A stretch of DNA of 64,000 bases from Microbacterium hydrocarbonoxydans (GTDB taxonomy: Bacteria > Actinomycetota > Actinomycetes > Actinomycetales > Microbacteriaceae), in contig NZ_JAAKXW010000006.1 in the NCBI RefSeq assembly GCF_011752045.1, forward strand, positions 62,001 through 126,000, written 5' to 3'. A program made the translations under genes and the position numbers. The notes under the pieces were generated by a model that was not told where the DNA came from, ran no database searches, and saw nothing but the letters and a program-made list of their open reading frames with translations. Positions 18,852 to 28,149 of this stretch are shown in pieces (the stretch's first letter is position 1; each line of letters starts with the position of its first letter).

Positions 18852-19538
18852 CTACACGGCGCGCAGCACCGCCACGACCTTGCCCAGCACGACCGCCTCG
18901 TCGCCGAGGATCGGCTCGAAGGCCGAGTTGCGCGGCAGGAGCCAGGTGTGGCCGTCGCGCCGGCGGAACGTCTTCACGGTCGCCTCGCCGTCGAGCATCG
19001 CCGCCACGATCTCACCGTTCTCGGCGCTGCTCTGCGCGCGGATGACGACCCAGTCGCCGTCGCAGATGGCCGCGTCGATCATGGATTCGCCGGACACCTT
19101 GAGCATGAACAGCTCGCCCTTGCCGACGAGCTGCCGGGGGAGCGGGAAGATCTCGTCGACCTGCTGGTCCGCCGTGATCGGGACGCCGGCCGCGATGCGA
19201 CCGACGAGGGGCACCAGGGCGGCATCGCCCACGGGGGTCGAGACGTCGGCCGGGTTCTCACCGCTCGTGCCGGGGAGGTCGATGAGGACCTCCATCGCGC
19301 GGGTCTTGCCCGGGTCCCGGCGCAGATAGCCGCTGAGCTCCAGCTGACCCAGCTGGTGCGTGACGCTGGAGAGCGACTTCAGTCCGACCGCGTCGCCGAT
19401 CTCCCGCATGCTCGGCGGGTAGCCGTGACGGCTGATCGAGCTCTGGATGACCTCGAGGATCGCCATCTGCTTCGGGCTGAGGCTCTTCCGGCGACGGGTG
19501 CGCGGAGCCTCGGACTCGGGGGCGGAGTTCTCGCTCAT
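18852..19538 (-). CDS. lexA: LexA repressor, SOS response regulator
   Basis: 228 residues. N-terminal winged helix (about 17-82, [27 protein letters not shown]), then the self-cleavage site A117-G118 in GRIAAGVP and the S24-type catalytic dyad S152 (SGESM) and K189 (ATVKTF). Binds SOS boxes as a dimer and self-cleaves on activated RecA. Good RBS (GAGGAG) before the ATG at 19538. The divergent gap holds three SOS-type sites, so lexA is expected to be autoregulated together with its neighbour. Confidence 0.97.
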   Translation of the reverse strand: MSENSAPESEAPRTRRRKSLSPKQMAILEVIQSSISRHGYPPSMREIGDAVGLKSLSSVTHQLGQLELSGYLRRDPGKTRAMEVLIDLPGTSGENPADVSTPVGDAALVPLVGRIAAGVPITADQQVDEIFPLPRQLVGKGELFMLKVSGESMIDAAICDGDWVVIRAQSSAENGEIVAAMLDGEATVKTFRRRDGHTWLLPRNSAFEPILGDEAVVLGKVVAVLRAV

Positions 19539-19637
19539 GGTGCTCCTCTGCGGTGCGATGCCGGCGTCTCGGTTCGAATGTCGGAGGCCCGTGATGGGGT
19601 GTTCCTGTCGAAACCGTATCCGAGAATCCGGCAGATC

Positions 19638-19653
19638 TGGAAGATCTGTTCGA
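19638..19653. promoter_or_regulatory. SOS box (LexA operator) 1
   Basis: TGGAAGATCTGTTCGA matches the actinobacterial consensus TCGAACANNTGTTCGA at 12 of 14 defined positions. It lies 100 nt upstream of lexA. A further CAGATCT-GGA-AGATCTG inverted repeat overlaps its left half. Confidence 0.75.
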
Positions 19654-19691
19654 GCGTGTCGCCGGATTCTCGGATCAGGTTTCGAAGAATC

Positions 19692-19707
19692 CTTGACAGA
19701 TGTTCGA
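19692..19707. promoter_or_regulatory. SOS-type box 2, one half degenerate
   Basis: The right half TGTTCGA and the inner ACA match the SOS consensus; the left half is poor. It sits between the two divergent genes. Confidence 0.5.
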
Positions 19708-19710
19708 ACT

Positions 19711-19724
19711 CGAAGATATCTTCG
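19711..19724. promoter_or_regulatory. Perfect 14-bp palindrome resembling an SOS box
   Basis: CGAAGATATCTTCG is fully palindromic and matches the SOS consensus except for symmetric C-to-G changes in the inner positions. It is immediately upstream of a possible -10 box (TAGCTT, 19730-19735) for the LysM gene, a good repressor position. Confidence 0.55.
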
Positions 19725-19825
19725 GAACGTAGCTTCGCATTCACGGCTCCCGGCCGAGTCGCGGATGCGAACGCTACGCCAACTTCCTCCGCTCGGCGGG
19801 GGTCTCAGCACAGAAGGAGCAGAGG

Positions 19826-20188
19826 ATGAGCACCATCACCTTCAGCAGCGCAGCGGTCGTCCCGGCACCTCCGGTCACGCGCTTCCGGCTGACGGCACGC
19901 GGTCGTCGTGTGCTCCTGGCACTTGCGACGGTCCCGCTGGCGCTGGGGATCGGCTTCGCCGCGATCAGCGGCGGCAGCGCCGTCGCTTCGGGTGAGGATG
20001 TCGCGACGGCCACCTTCGAGACGCTGACGGTGATGCCCGGCGACACCCTGTGGTCGATCGCCGAAGGCATCGCCCCGGAGTCCGACCCGCGTGACGTGAT
20101 CGGCGAGATCAGCCGTCTGAACATGCTCCAGGGCGGGGCGCTGCAGATCGGCCAGGAGCTGGCGATTCCGGCGCAGTACTCGAACTGA
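19826..20188 (+). CDS. LysM-domain protein divergent from lexA, probable SOS-induced division/cell-wall protein
   Basis: 120 residues: a basic N-terminus, one membrane segment ([19 protein letters not shown], about 30-50) and a C-terminal LysM motif ([13 protein letters not shown] to [10 protein letters not shown], about 69-115) that binds peptidoglycan. A LysM protein divergent from lexA is the arrangement of YneA (Bacillus) and Rv2719c/ChiZ (Mycobacterium), SOS-induced proteins acting on division; DivS occupies the equivalent place in Corynebacterium. Domain and operators are visible; the division role is inferred. RBS GGAGCAGAGG is close to the ATG. Confidence 0.75.
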   Translation: MSTITFSSAAVVPAPPVTRFRLTARGRRVLLALATVPLALGIGFAAISGGSAVASGEDVATATFETLTVMPGDTLWSIAEGIAPESDPRDVIGEISRLNMLQGGALQIGQELAIPAQYSN

Positions 20189-20238
20189 ACGGGACGCAAT
20201 GCGCCGTCACTCGGCGTGAGCCCCGGGGCCTGGCGTCC

Positions 20239-20244
20239 TAGCAT
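20239..20244 (+). promoter_or_regulatory. Leaderless -10 box of hisC
   Basis: TAGCAT, 7 nt before the GTG chosen as the hisC start. It overlaps an upstream in-frame ATG (20243), which argues against that ATG being the start. Confidence 0.5.
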
Positions 20245-20251
20245 GGGAAGG

Positions 20252-21337
20252 GTGACCGCTTCCCTCGCCGATCTCCCCCTTCGCGACGACCTTCGCGGGC
20301 TGACGCCCTACGGCGCCCCGCAGGCGCCGCTCCCCATCGCCCTCAACGTCAACGAGAACACGCATCCGGTGCCGGATGCCGTGGCGAGCGACATCCTGGA
20401 TGACATCGCCGTCGCCCTCCGCGACGTGAACCGCTACCCGGACCGTGAGTTCACCACTCTTCGCGAGGGATTCGCCGACTACCTCGGCCACGGGCTGACC
20501 GCCGACCGGATCTGGGCTGGCAACGGCTCGAACGAGGTGCTGCAGCACATCCTCCAGGCCTTCGGTGGTCCCGGGCGCACCGCGTTCGGCTTCGCGCCGA
20601 CCTATTCGATGTACCCGCTGCTCACGCAGGGCACCGGTGCGCGCTGGATCGCCGGCGTACGCGAGCCCGACTACACCCTCACCGCCGAGGATGCGGTGGC
20701 GCAGGTGCAGGAGGCCGATCCCGACATCGTCCTGCTGTGCTCGCCGAACAACCCGACGGGCACGCCGCTCGGACTCGACGTCGTGGAGGCCGTCTACGAG
20801 GCGGCCAGGGGAGTGGTCGTCGTCGACGAGGCCTATCAGGAGTTCGCCCCGAAGGATGCGCCCTCAGCGCTCACCCTCCTCGAGGGGCGGCCTCGGCTCG
20901 CGGTCTCCCGCACGATGAGCAAGGCGTTCGCGTTCGCGGGCGCCCGGGTGGGCTACCTCGCCGCCGACCCGGCATTCATCGACGCGCTCCGTCTCGTCCG
21001 GCTGCCGTACCACCTGAGCGCGCTCACTCAGGCCGCCGCCGTCGCGGCGCTGCGCAACTCGGACGTGATGCTGGCGATGGTCGACGAGATCGTCGAGCAG
21101 CGCGACCGCATCTCGGCGACCCTCGAGGCGCTCGGCTACACGCCGCACGAGTCCTGGTCGAACTTCGTGCTGTTCGGCGGCGTCTCCGACCCGAAGTCCA
21201 CCTGGCAGCGGCTGTACGACCGCGGCGTGCTGATCCGCGACGTCGGGATCCCCGGCCACCTCCGCGTCACGGCCGGCACCGAGGCGGAGACGACCGCGTT
21301 CCTGGACGCGCTGGCCTCGATAGGATCGGCATCATGA
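20252..21337 (+). CDS. hisC: Histidinol-phosphate aminotransferase
   Basis: 361-residue PLP enzyme converting imidazole-acetol phosphate to histidinol phosphate. Fold type I landmarks: [11 protein letters not shown] at the start, GNGSNEVLQ (PLP phosphate), [17 protein letters not shown] (Asp-Tyr to PLP) and [17 protein letters not shown] (Schiff-base Lys, about residue 228). The GTG start at 20252 fits the -10 position. It overlaps hisB in an ATGA. The three his genes hisC-hisB-hisH are coupled, while priA follows after a hairpin. Confidence 0.95.
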   Translation: MTASLADLPLRDDLRGLTPYGAPQAPLPIALNVNENTHPVPDAVASDILDDIAVALRDVNRYPDREFTTLREGFADYLGHGLTADRIWAGNGSNEVLQHILQAFGGPGRTAFGFAPTYSMYPLLTQGTGARWIAGVREPDYTLTAEDAVAQVQEADPDIVLLCSPNNPTGTPLGLDVVEAVYEAARGVVVVDEAYQEFAPKDAPSALTLLEGRPRLAVSRTMSKAFAFAGARVGYLAADPAFIDALRLVRLPYHLSALTQAAAVAALRNSDVMLAMVDEIVEQRDRISATLEALGYTPHESWSNFVLFGGVSDPKSTWQRLYDRGVLIRDVGIPGHLRVTAGTEAETTAFLDALASIGSAS

Positions 21338-21951
21338 GCACCCCCGCACAGGCCCCGCGCACCGCACGACGCGTCCGGAGCACCTCGGAGTCGACCGTCG
21401 AGCTCGAGCTGAACCTCGACGGGACCGGCGCCAGCCGTATCGACACCTCGGTGCCGTTCTTCGACCACATGCTCACGGCCTTCGCGAAGCACTCGCTCAC
21501 CGACCTCACCGTCCGCGCCTCGGGCGACACGAACATCGACGCGCACCACACCGTGGAGGACATCTCCATCGTGCTCGGACAGGCGATCCGCGAGGCGCTC
21601 GGCGACAAGGCGGGCATCTCCCGCTACGGCGACGCGCTCGTGCCGCTGGACGAGGCGCTCGCACAGGCCGTCGTGGACATCTCCGGCCGTTCGTACCTCG
21701 TGCACGAGGGCGAGCCAGCGGGCTTCGAGCACCACCTCATCGGCGGACACTTCACCGGATCGCTGGTCCGGCACACCTTCGAGGCGATCGCGTTCAACGC
21801 CGGACTCACCGTGCACGTCCGCGTCATCGGCGGCCGGGACCCGCACCACATCGCCGAGGCGGAGTACAAGGCGTTCGCCCGTGCGTTCCGGCAGGCGAAG
21901 GCGCTCGACCCGCTGGTCGACGGCATCCCCTCGACCAAGGGCGCGCTGTGA
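21334..21951 (+). CDS. hisB: Imidazoleglycerol-phosphate dehydratase
   Basis: 205 residues, the monofunctional actinobacterial form without a phosphatase domain. Two metal-binding histidine motifs are present (DAHHTVED and [16 protein letters not shown]), with SVPFFDHML and the [11 protein letters not shown] loop. Removes water from imidazole-glycerol phosphate. ATGA overlap with hisC and GTGA overlap with hisH indicate translational coupling. Confidence 0.97.
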   Translation: MSTPAQAPRTARRVRSTSESTVELELNLDGTGASRIDTSVPFFDHMLTAFAKHSLTDLTVRASGDTNIDAHHTVEDISIVLGQAIREALGDKAGISRYGDALVPLDEALAQAVVDISGRSYLVHEGEPAGFEHHLIGGHFTGSLVRHTFEAIAFNAGLTVHVRVIGGRDPHHIAEAEYKAFARAFRQAKALDPLVDGIPSTKGAL

Positions 21952-22583
21952 GCAGCGCACCCCGGGTCGCGGTCTTCGACTACGAGTCGGGGAACGTCCA
22001 CTCCGCCGTGAAGGCGCTCGTCGCCGCCGGCGCGGATGCCGTGCTCACGCGCGACAAGAAGCAGGCGCTCGAGGCCGACGGCCTCGTCGTCCCGGGCGTC
22101 GGCGCGTTCCAGGCCGTCCGCGATGCGCTCCTCGCCCACGGCGGTGACGAGATCATCGACCGGCGGCTCGCCGGCGGCCGCCCGGTGCTCGGCATCTGCG
22201 TCGGCATGCAGGTCATGTTCGAGCACGGCGTCGAGCGCGGTCATGACACGCAGGGGCTGGGGGAGTGGCCCGGCGCCGTGACCGAGCTCAACGCTCCGGT
22301 CCTTCCGCACATGGGCTGGAACACCGTCGAGCCCGGCGCGGACACCGTGCTGTTCAAAGGCATCGAGAACGAGCGCTTCTACTTCGTGCACTCCTATGCG
22401 GCGCAGTCCTGGGAGCTCGACGTGATCCCGCCTTTCCCGCAGCCCGTCCTGACCTGGACGACCTACGGCGACCCGTTCCTCGCCGCAGTCGAGAACGGTC
22501 CGCTGTCCGCGACCCAGTTCCACCCGGAGAAGTCGGGTGACGCCGGCATCCGCCTGCTCCGCAACTGGGTGTCCAGTCTCTGA
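21948..22583 (+). CDS. hisH: Imidazole glycerol phosphate synthase, glutamine amidotransferase subunit
   Basis: 211-residue class I glutaminase that feeds ammonia to HisF. Catalytic triad: C84 in GICVGMQ, and H and E in QFHPEKSG near residue 193. [11 protein letters not shown] at the start and VVPGVGAFQ are family marks. GTG start overlapping the hisB stop. HisF itself is not in the window; it is presumably elsewhere in the genome. Confidence 0.96.
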   Translation: MSSAPRVAVFDYESGNVHSAVKALVAAGADAVLTRDKKQALEADGLVVPGVGAFQAVRDALLAHGGDEIIDRRLAGGRPVLGICVGMQVMFEHGVERGHDTQGLGEWPGAVTELNAPVLPHMGWNTVEPGADTVLFKGIENERFYFVHSYAAQSWELDVIPPFPQPVLTWTTYGDPFLAAVENGPLSATQFHPEKSGDAGIRLLRNWVSSL

Positions 22584-22592
22584 GGTCCGCGG

Positions 22593-22616
22593 GGCGTCAC
22601 GCATTTGAGTGACGCC
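22593..22616. terminator. Hairpin between hisH and priA
   Basis: A perfect 8-bp stem (GGCGTCAC / GTGACGCC) with an 8-nt loop, 10 nt after the hisH stop. No U tract. It may weakly terminate, followed by a possible new promoter (TACCCT, about 22628-22633) for priA. Confidence 0.5.
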
Positions 22617-22679
22617 GGACACGGGGGTACCCTCGGTTCTCGTGCCTCTAAGGGCGCATCCTCTTCACCCAAGGACGTC

Positions 22680-23426
22680 ATGAACGACTTCGCGCAGTCC
22701 CCCTCGCTCACCCTGCTCCCGGCCGTCGATGTCGCGGGCGGCAAGGCCGTCCGCCTGACCCAGGGCGAGGCCGGCACCGAGACCAGCTACGGCGACCCGC
22801 TCGACGCGGCAGGGGAGTGGGTCTCCCAGGGCGCGAAGTGGATCCACCTCGTCGACCTCGACGCGGCGTTCGGCCGTGGCAGCAACGCCCCGATCCTGCG
22901 CAAGGTCATCAAGCAGTACCGCAATGTGAACGTCGAGCTGTCGGGCGGCATCCGCGACGACGCCACGCTCGAGGCCGCGCTGGAGAGCGGCGCGAGCCGC
23001 ATCAACCTCGGCACCGCGGCGCTGGAGAACCCGGAGTGGGCGGCCGACGTGATCGGGCGCTTCGGCGAGGCCATCGCGGTCGGTCTCGACGTGCGCGGCA
23101 CCACCCTCGCCGCCCGCGGCTGGACCAAGGAGGGCGGCGACCTCTGGGAGGTGCTCGCGCGCCTCGAGGACGCAGGCTGCAGCCGCTACGTCGTCACCGA
23201 CGTCACCAAGGACGGCACCCTGAAGGGCCCGAACCTCGAGCTGCTCCGCGAGATGACCTCGCGCACCCCGAAGCCCGTCGTCGCCTCCGGCGGCATCGCG
23301 AGCCTCGATGACATCGCCGCGCTCCGGGAGCTCGTGCCGCTCGGTGTCGAGGGTGCGATCGTCGGCAAGGCCCTCTACGCCGGCGCGTTCACGCTGGCAG
23401 AGGCTCTGGATGTCGCCGGAGACTGA
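22680..23426 (+). CDS. priA: HisA / bifunctional PriA (ProFAR isomerase, possibly also PRA isomerase)
   Basis: 248-residue TIM barrel isomerase. Start [21 protein letters not shown], catalytic Asp in PAVDV and Asp in [15 protein letters not shown]; two phosphate loops (SGGIRDD and ASGGIAS). Actinobacterial members (PriA) usually also act as TrpF because a separate trpF is missing; whether that holds here depends on the rest of the genome. The ATG at 22680 lies after AAGGA. The sseB-like gene starts inside its last codons. Confidence 0.88.
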   Translation: MNDFAQSPSLTLLPAVDVAGGKAVRLTQGEAGTETSYGDPLDAAGEWVSQGAKWIHLVDLDAAFGRGSNAPILRKVIKQYRNVNVELSGGIRDDATLEAALESGASRINLGTAALENPEWAADVIGRFGEAIAVGLDVRGTTLAARGWTKEGGDLWEVLARLEDAGCSRYVVTDVTKDGTLKGPNLELLREMTSRTPKPVVASGGIASLDDIAALRELVPLGVEGAIVGKALYAGAFTLAEALDVAGD

Positions 23427-24207
23427 CGCGCACTCCTGCGGACCGGAACCGCACAGCCGCGGCGACTCCGCAGGCGTCCCGTGGCAGGGGCGCAGCTTCG
23501 AATCGAACCCGCACGCCGCGGACGACGGCTCCGCCGACCCGGCGCTGCTCGCTGCGCTCCTGCGCTTCCGGGCAGGGGAGGGCTCGCAGGCCGAGGTCGT
23601 CGACGCGTTCCGCTCCGCCCGCGTGCTGATCCCCCTCGTCGCGGAGAGGGGCGACGAGGGGATCGGTCCGACCGGACTCGCGGTCGACAAGACGCAGGAG
23701 CTGTCCATCGTCACGGTCGCCGCCCCGGACGGACGCCGCGTGCAGCCCGTGTTCTCGTCCGTCGAGACGATGCAGCGCTGGGATCCGAAGGCCCGCCCGA
23801 TCCCCGTCGAGGCGGTGCGCGCCGCGCTGGCGGCATCCGCCGAGGACACCGATCTCATCGTCCTCGACCCGACGTCAGACACCGAGTTCGTGATACGCCG
23901 ACCCGCTGTGTGGGCGGTCGCGCAGGAGCACGACTGGGAGCCGAGCTTCCTCTCGCCCGAGGTCTTCGCCGCTCTTCAGGAGAGCGTGGCGCACGAGCTC
24001 GCGGTCATCGACGTCGCGGTCGCGCCGGGGGATCCCGATGCGCGGCTGCGCGGTCCGGAGCTCGTCGTCGTCCTCGAGCTCGTCGACGGACTCGAGCGGG
24101 AGGTCCTGGATGCCGTGCTGGCCCGCCTCGCTCAGCGCTGGGCCGCCGACGACCGGATCGCCGTCCTCGCCGACTCCCTCACCGTCAAGCTCCGCCGCTC
24201 CGCCTGA
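23410..24207 (+). CDS. SseB-family protein
   Basis: 265 residues; the ATG at 23410 overlaps the end of priA by 17 nt. It has an actinobacterial N-terminus ([22 protein letters not shown]), then an SseB domain ([40 protein letters not shown]) and a second domain of unknown role ending in TVKLRRSA. SseB was named for a Salmonella-associated family; the function of this actinobacterial branch is not known. The gene regularly follows hisA/priA and precedes DUF1844-infC in actinobacteria. Confidence 0.7.
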   Translation: MSPETDAHSCGPEPHSRGDSAGVPWQGRSFESNPHAADDGSADPALLAALLRFRAGEGSQAEVVDAFRSARVLIPLVAERGDEGIGPTGLAVDKTQELSIVTVAAPDGRRVQPVFSSVETMQRWDPKARPIPVEAVRAALAASAEDTDLIVLDPTSDTEFVIRRPAVWAVAQEHDWEPSFLSPEVFAALQESVAHELAVIDVAVAPGDPDARLRGPELVVVLELVDGLEREVLDAVLARLAQRWAADDRIAVLADSLTVKLRRSA

Positions 24208-24278
24208 CTCCAGCCCGCCGCCTCTTCTTGCTCCAGCCGCCGTCTACGGGACGCAAGGGCCCAGGCCCGGAAGGCGGA

Positions 24279-24356
24279 GGGATGTCCTCGTGGGGCAGAT
24301 CGGGAGGGGCCCGCGAAGCGGGAGGGTTCCCGCTCTCTGCCCCACGAGGACATCCC
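24279..24356. repeat. Long perfect inverted repeat between convergent genes
   Basis: Two 21-nt arms (24279-24299 and 24336-24356) are exact reverse complements with a 36-nt interior that itself holds smaller hairpins (AGCGGGA-GGGT-TCCCGCT). Too long and low in A/T for a standard terminator, although it lies between convergent sseB-like and DUF1844 genes and could act as one. The 9-mer CCCCACGAG recurs once more at about 24374. Confidence 0.8.
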
Positions 24357-24389
24357 GGAGCCGGAGGACCGGACCCCACGAGATGCGGA

Positions 24390-24782
24390 CTAGTTGACCG
24401 GCCCCGTCCACTTCTCGCCCGGCCCCTTGCCGATCGGGTCAGGGATGGTCGACGCCTCGCGGAAGGCGAGCTGCAGGGAGCGCAGGCCGTCGCGCAGGGA
24501 TCGCGCGTGCATGTCGCTGATCTCGGGTGCGCCGGCGGTGATGAGGCCGGCGAGCGCGTTGATGAGCTTCCGGGCCTCGTCGAGGTCGAGCTGCGCCTCG
24601 GGGTCGTCTGCGAGGCCGAGCTTCACGGCGGCCGCGCTCATGAGGTGCACGGCGGTGGTGGTGATCACCTCGACGGCGGGCACGTCGGCGATGTCCCTGG
24701 TGGCGGACGCGGCCGCCTCCTCCTGCCGTGCCCAGCGCTCCTCGCGCTCGCGTGCAGCCTCGTCCGTTGCCTGGTTCGTCAC
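24390..24782 (-). CDS. DUF1844 protein
   Basis: 130 residues, cytoplasmic and helical. The DUF1844 region runs about 40-110 (VEVITTTAVHLMSAAAVKLGL then DLDEARKLINALAGLI). Starts at the GTG at 24782 (TNQATDEAARERE). It is divergent from infC, a conserved neighbourhood in actinobacteria, but its function is unknown. The end (GEKWTGPVN) is typical of the family. Confidence 0.75.
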   Translation of the reverse strand: MTNQATDEAAREREERWARQEEAAASATRDIADVPAVEVITTTAVHLMSAAAVKLGLADDPEAQLDLDEARKLINALAGLITAGAPEISDMHARSLRDGLRSLQLAFREASTIPDPIGKGPGEKWTGPVN

Positions 24783-24799
24783 TTCGCCTTGCCTTCTGT

Positions 24800-25038
24800 T
24801 AGACTTTGTCGGGCTCCGGAGCATCATGCTCCGGCACGAAAGAGGATTCACTTCCCACCCGCGCTTGCCGTTCAAGGCTACCGGGTCTTGCACTCCGCCG
24901 GATCGCGTCGTAAAGACGGGTCCGGTAGACAGGGTGCGAAGCCGGCGTCTGAATGCCGGCGGGTGGGGACGATTCCGATTTCGCCCGGGATGCTGACAGC
25001 ATCCTGGTGGCCGAATCCCATCGTCTAAGGAGTTCCGC
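24800..25038 (+). promoter_or_regulatory. Promoter and long structured leader of infC-rpmI-rplT
   Basis: The -10 box TAGACT is at 24800-24805, giving a leader of about 225 nt. It starts with a hairpin (CCGGAGC-ATCAT-GCTCCGG, about 24815-24835), has several further G+C-rich inverted segments (for example GCCGGCGTC / GCCGGCGGG around 24950) and ends in AAGGAG (25027-25032), 6 nt before the ATC start. Leaders ahead of infC operons bind L20 or respond to IF3 in other phyla; no known motif was recognised here. No plausible protein is encoded. Confidence 0.6.
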
Positions 25039-25650
<612 letters not shown>

Positions 25651-25690
25651 CGTCCGCCCCACAGACTCCCGCACAGCGGGTTGACACCGT

Positions 25691-25704
25691 CGCCTGAGAA
25701 GGCG
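25691..25704. promoter_or_regulatory. Small hairpin between infC and rpmI
   Basis: CGCCT-GAGA-AGGCG: a 5-bp stem with a GAGA tetraloop, 20 nt before the rpmI start. It might act in translation or RNA processing; no more can be said. Confidence 0.3.
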
Positions 25705-25723
25705 CCATACGAAGGAAGAGAAG

Positions 25724-25918
25724 ATGCCGAAGCAGAAGACCCACTCGGGTGCCAAGAAGCGCTTCAAGATCACCGGCAGCGGGAAGCTGAAGAAGCAGCA
25801 GGCGAACATGCGCCACAACCTCGAGCACAAGTCGAGCCGTCGCACCCGTCGCCTCAACCAGGACCAGGTTCTGTCGAAGGCAGACTTCAAGGTCGCGAAG
25901 AAGCTCCTCGGTCGCTGA
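25724..25918 (+). CDS. rpmI: 50S ribosomal protein bL35
   Basis: 64 residues, normal length, strongly basic. [20 protein letters not shown] is the family start, then [17 protein letters not shown]. Part of the infC-rpmI-rplT operon; good RBS (GGAAGAGAAG). A large-subunit protein near the 23S rRNA domains II and V. Confidence 0.98.
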   Translation: MPKQKTHSGAKKRFKITGSGKLKKQQANMRHNLEHKSSRRTRRLNQDQVLSKADFKVAKKLLGR

Positions 25919-25949
25919 GCGCCCGAACGCAGGATAGGAACACAGGAAA

Positions 25950-26336
25950 ATGGCAAGAGTCAAGCGGGCGGTAAACGCCCACAAGAAGCGTCGCGTCATC
26001 CTCGAGCGCGCCTCCGGCTACCGCGGTCAGCGTTCGCGCCTCTACCGCAAGGCCAAGGAGCAGGTCATCCACTCCCTGGTCTACTCGTACCGGGACCGTC
26101 GCAAGCGCAAGGGCGACTTCCGCCGCCTCTGGATCCAGCGCATCAACGCCGCTGCACGCCAGAACGGCATGACGTACAACCGTTTCATCCAGGGCCTCGG
26201 CCTCGCGGGCGTCACGGTCGACCGCCGCATCCTCGCGGACCTCGCGGTCAACGACGCGGCGACGTTCACGTCGCTCGTCGAGACGGCCAAGAAGGCTCTG
26301 CCTTCTGACGTCAACGCTCCGAAGTCGGCTGCGTAA
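25950..26336 (+). CDS. rplT: 50S ribosomal protein bL20
   Basis: 128 residues, basic N-terminal extension ([18 protein letters not shown]) followed by the globular domain ([21 protein letters not shown]). An early 50S assembly protein; in some bacteria it represses the infC operon through the leader or the rpmI region. The gene is followed by a strong terminator. Confidence 0.98.
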   Translation: MARVKRAVNAHKKRRVILERASGYRGQRSRLYRKAKEQVIHSLVYSYRDRRKRKGDFRRLWIQRINAAARQNGMTYNRFIQGLGLAGVTVDRRILADLAVNDAATFTSLVETAKKALPSDVNAPKSAA

Positions 26337-26347
26337 GCATCTCTTCG

Positions 26348-26381
26348 CACAGGGCGCTCTCCTCCGGGAGGGCGCCCTGTG
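26348..26381 (+). terminator. Terminator of the infC operon
   Basis: A 10-bp outer stem (CACAGGGCGC / GCGCCCTGTG) enclosing a CTC-GGAG inner stem, 12 nt after the rplT stop, followed by TCGTTC. Confidence 0.8.
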
Positions 26382-26423
26382 TCGTTCACCCGCCCTTTGG
26401 CGCGGTGGAACCCCGGTGTTCCC

Positions 26424-26429
26424 TAGACT
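26424..26429 (+). promoter_or_regulatory. Leaderless -10 box of the SpoU methyltransferase gene
   Basis: TAGACT, 6 nt (GAGAGC) before the GTG start; leaderless mRNA predicted. Confidence 0.55.
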
Positions 26430-26435
26430 GAGAGC

Positions 26436-27248
26436 GTGCTGGAGAACCCCCGGTCCCCCCGAGTCCGTGCCGTCGCGAAGCTGACGAAGCGCAGTGCGCG
26501 CACCGAGACCGGCCTGTTCCTCCTCGAGGGTCCGCAGGCGGTGCGCGAAGCGCTCACCTATCGGCCGGAGGCGATCGTCGAACTGTTCGCGACGCCGGCC
26601 GGCTGGGAGAAGCATCCCGACATCCGCGCGAAGGCGGCGGACGCCGACGTGGACGTCGAGTACGTGACCGAGTACGTCCTGAACGCGATGGCCGACACGG
26701 TCACCCCGCAGGGACTGGTCGCCGTCGTCCGGCAGACGCCGACGTCGCTTCGTGAGGTGTTCGCCGCGTCGCCCCGCCTCGTGGCGATCTGTCAGGAGAT
26801 CCGCGATCCCGGCAACCTCGGCACGATCATCAGGGCGGCGGATGCGGCCGGAGCGGATGCCGTCGTGCTGACGGGACGAACGGTCGACCCGTACAACCCG
26901 AAGGTCGTCCGCGCGACGACCGGATCCCTGTTCCACCTGCCGGTCTCGGTCGGCGGCGAACTGTCCGACGTCATCGACCGCGCGCACGCCGCGGGTCTGA
27001 GGATCCTCGCGGCGGACGTCAAGGGCGACGATCTGCTCCGTGCGCGTGCCGAGGGGGTGCTGGCGGAGCCGACGGCCTGGCTGTTCGGGAACGAGGCGCG
27101 CGGCCTGGAGGACGACGCGCTGGCGCTTGCCGATCGTGTGCTCCGGCTGCCGATCTTCGGCCGTGCGGAATCGCTGAACCTCGCCACCGCCGCGAGCGTC
27201 TGCTTGTACGAGAGTGCCTTCGCCCAGCGGGCCGGCGACGGCCTCTGA
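26436..27248 (+). CDS. TrmH/SpoU-family RNA 2'-O-ribose methyltransferase
   Basis: 270 residues. N-terminal SpoU substrate-binding domain (about 5-100, KRSARTETGLFLLEGPQAVREAL) and C-terminal SPOUT knot domain (about 110-265) with the three SpoU motifs: ICQEIRDPGNLGTIIRAADA, AWLFGNEARGL and LRLPIFGRAESLNLATAA. Uses SAM to methylate rRNA or tRNA; the exact site is not deducible. The gene usually lies between rplT and pheS in actinobacteria; here an ABC importer is inserted in between. Confidence 0.9.
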   Translation: MLENPRSPRVRAVAKLTKRSARTETGLFLLEGPQAVREALTYRPEAIVELFATPAGWEKHPDIRAKAADADVDVEYVTEYVLNAMADTVTPQGLVAVVRQTPTSLREVFAASPRLVAICQEIRDPGNLGTIIRAADAAGADAVVLTGRTVDPYNPKVVRATTGSLFHLPVSVGGELSDVIDRAHAAGLRILAADVKGDDLLRARAEGVLAEPTAWLFGNEARGLEDDALALADRVLRLPIFGRAESLNLATAASVCLYESAFAQRAGDGL

Positions 27249-27348
27249 CCCCCCGACGCGCCGGCCAATCCCGTAACTCATCGGGTTTTTACCCGGTCAC
27301 AAGTCGATAACAGCGCGCGATGTTCTCGCTCACATCGGCGCGTACTCC

Positions 27349-27354
27349 TAGTGT
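27349..27354 (+). promoter_or_regulatory. -10 box of the amino-acid ABC transporter operon
   Basis: TAGTGT, 7 nt before the ATG at 27362. The interval GGGGGGC could be either a short leader or a poor ribosome binding site. A small CGGGT-TTTT-ACCCG hairpin lies at 27282-27295 upstream. Confidence 0.45.
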
Positions 27355-27361
27355 GGGGGGC

Positions 27362-28111
27362 ATGGCAGAAACCGGCACGCCCCTTGTGGTGGTGGAGAAC
27401 GTTCAGAAGCACTACGGCGAGTTCCAGGCGCTGACCGACATCGACCTGACCGTCAACGCCGGCGAGGTCGTCGTGGTGATCGGCCCGTCGGGTTCGGGCA
27501 AGTCGACGCTGTGCCGCACCATCAACCGCCTCGAGACGATCACGAGCGGGACGATCAGCATCGACGGCAAGGCCCTGCCCGCAGAGGGCAAAGGCCTCGC
27601 GCATCTGCGCGCCGACGTCGGCATGGTGTTCCAGTCGTTCAACCTGTTCGCCCACCTCACGATCCTCGAGAACGTCACGCTCGGTCCGATCAAGGTGCGC
27701 GGCATGAAGAAGGCGGATGCGGAGAAGGAGGCGATGGATCTCCTCGAGCGCGTCGGCGTCGCCAAGCAGGCCTCCAAGCTCCCCGCCCAGCTCTCCGGCG
27801 GACAGCAGCAGCGCGTCGCGATCGCCCGCGCCCTCGCGATGCATCCGAAGGTCATGCTCTTCGACGAGCCGACCAGTGCCCTCGACCCGGAGATGATCAA
27901 CGAGGTCCTCGACGTCATGGTCGAACTCGCCCGCCAGGGCATGACCATGATCGTCGTCACGCATGAGATGGGCTTCGCCCGCAAGGCCGCGAACCGCGTC
28001 GTGTTCATGGCGGACGGCCGCATCGTCGAGGAGGCCACGCCCGAGGAGTTCTTCACGAACCCGAAGAGCGACCGAGCCAAGGACTTCCTCTCGAAGCTCC
28101 TCACCCACTGA
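27362..28111 (+). CDS. Polar amino acid ABC transporter ATP-binding protein (GluA-like)
   Basis: 249-residue ATPase: Walker [10 protein letters not shown] (about 41-49), Q-loop [11 protein letters not shown], signature [14 protein letters not shown], Walker [15 protein letters not shown], switch His in [11 protein letters not shown]. This is the PAAT (glutamate/glutamine/aspartate) type. An upstream in-frame ATG (27320) lies ahead of the -10 box and is rejected. First gene of an operon with lipoprotein and two permeases in the GluABCD order of Corynebacterium. Confidence 0.92.
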   Translation: MAETGTPLVVVENVQKHYGEFQALTDIDLTVNAGEVVVVIGPSGSGKSTLCRTINRLETITSGTISIDGKALPAEGKGLAHLRADVGMVFQSFNLFAHLTILENVTLGPIKVRGMKKADAEKEAMDLLERVGVAKQASKLPAQLSGGQQQRVAIARALAMHPKVMLFDEPTSALDPEMINEVLDVMVELARQGMTMIVVTHEMGFARKAANRVVFMADGRIVEEATPEEFFTNPKSDRAKDFLSKLLTH

Positions 28112-28149
28112 CTCACATCCCGCACACACAGCACACGAAGGAGACGCAC

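Noticed and set aside
20199..20219. Six-codon ORF MRRHSA before hisC as a histidine leader
   Set aside because: Only one His codon and hisC has its own leaderless -10 box downstream of it; the same bases form a small CGCCG-TCACT-CGGCG hairpin that may be a weak terminator for the LysM gene.
24880..25000. tRNA-like or known riboswitch in the infC leader
   Set aside because: No cloverleaf with a TTCGANNC loop and no match to TPP, SAM, cobalamin or T-box cores; left as an unclassified leader.
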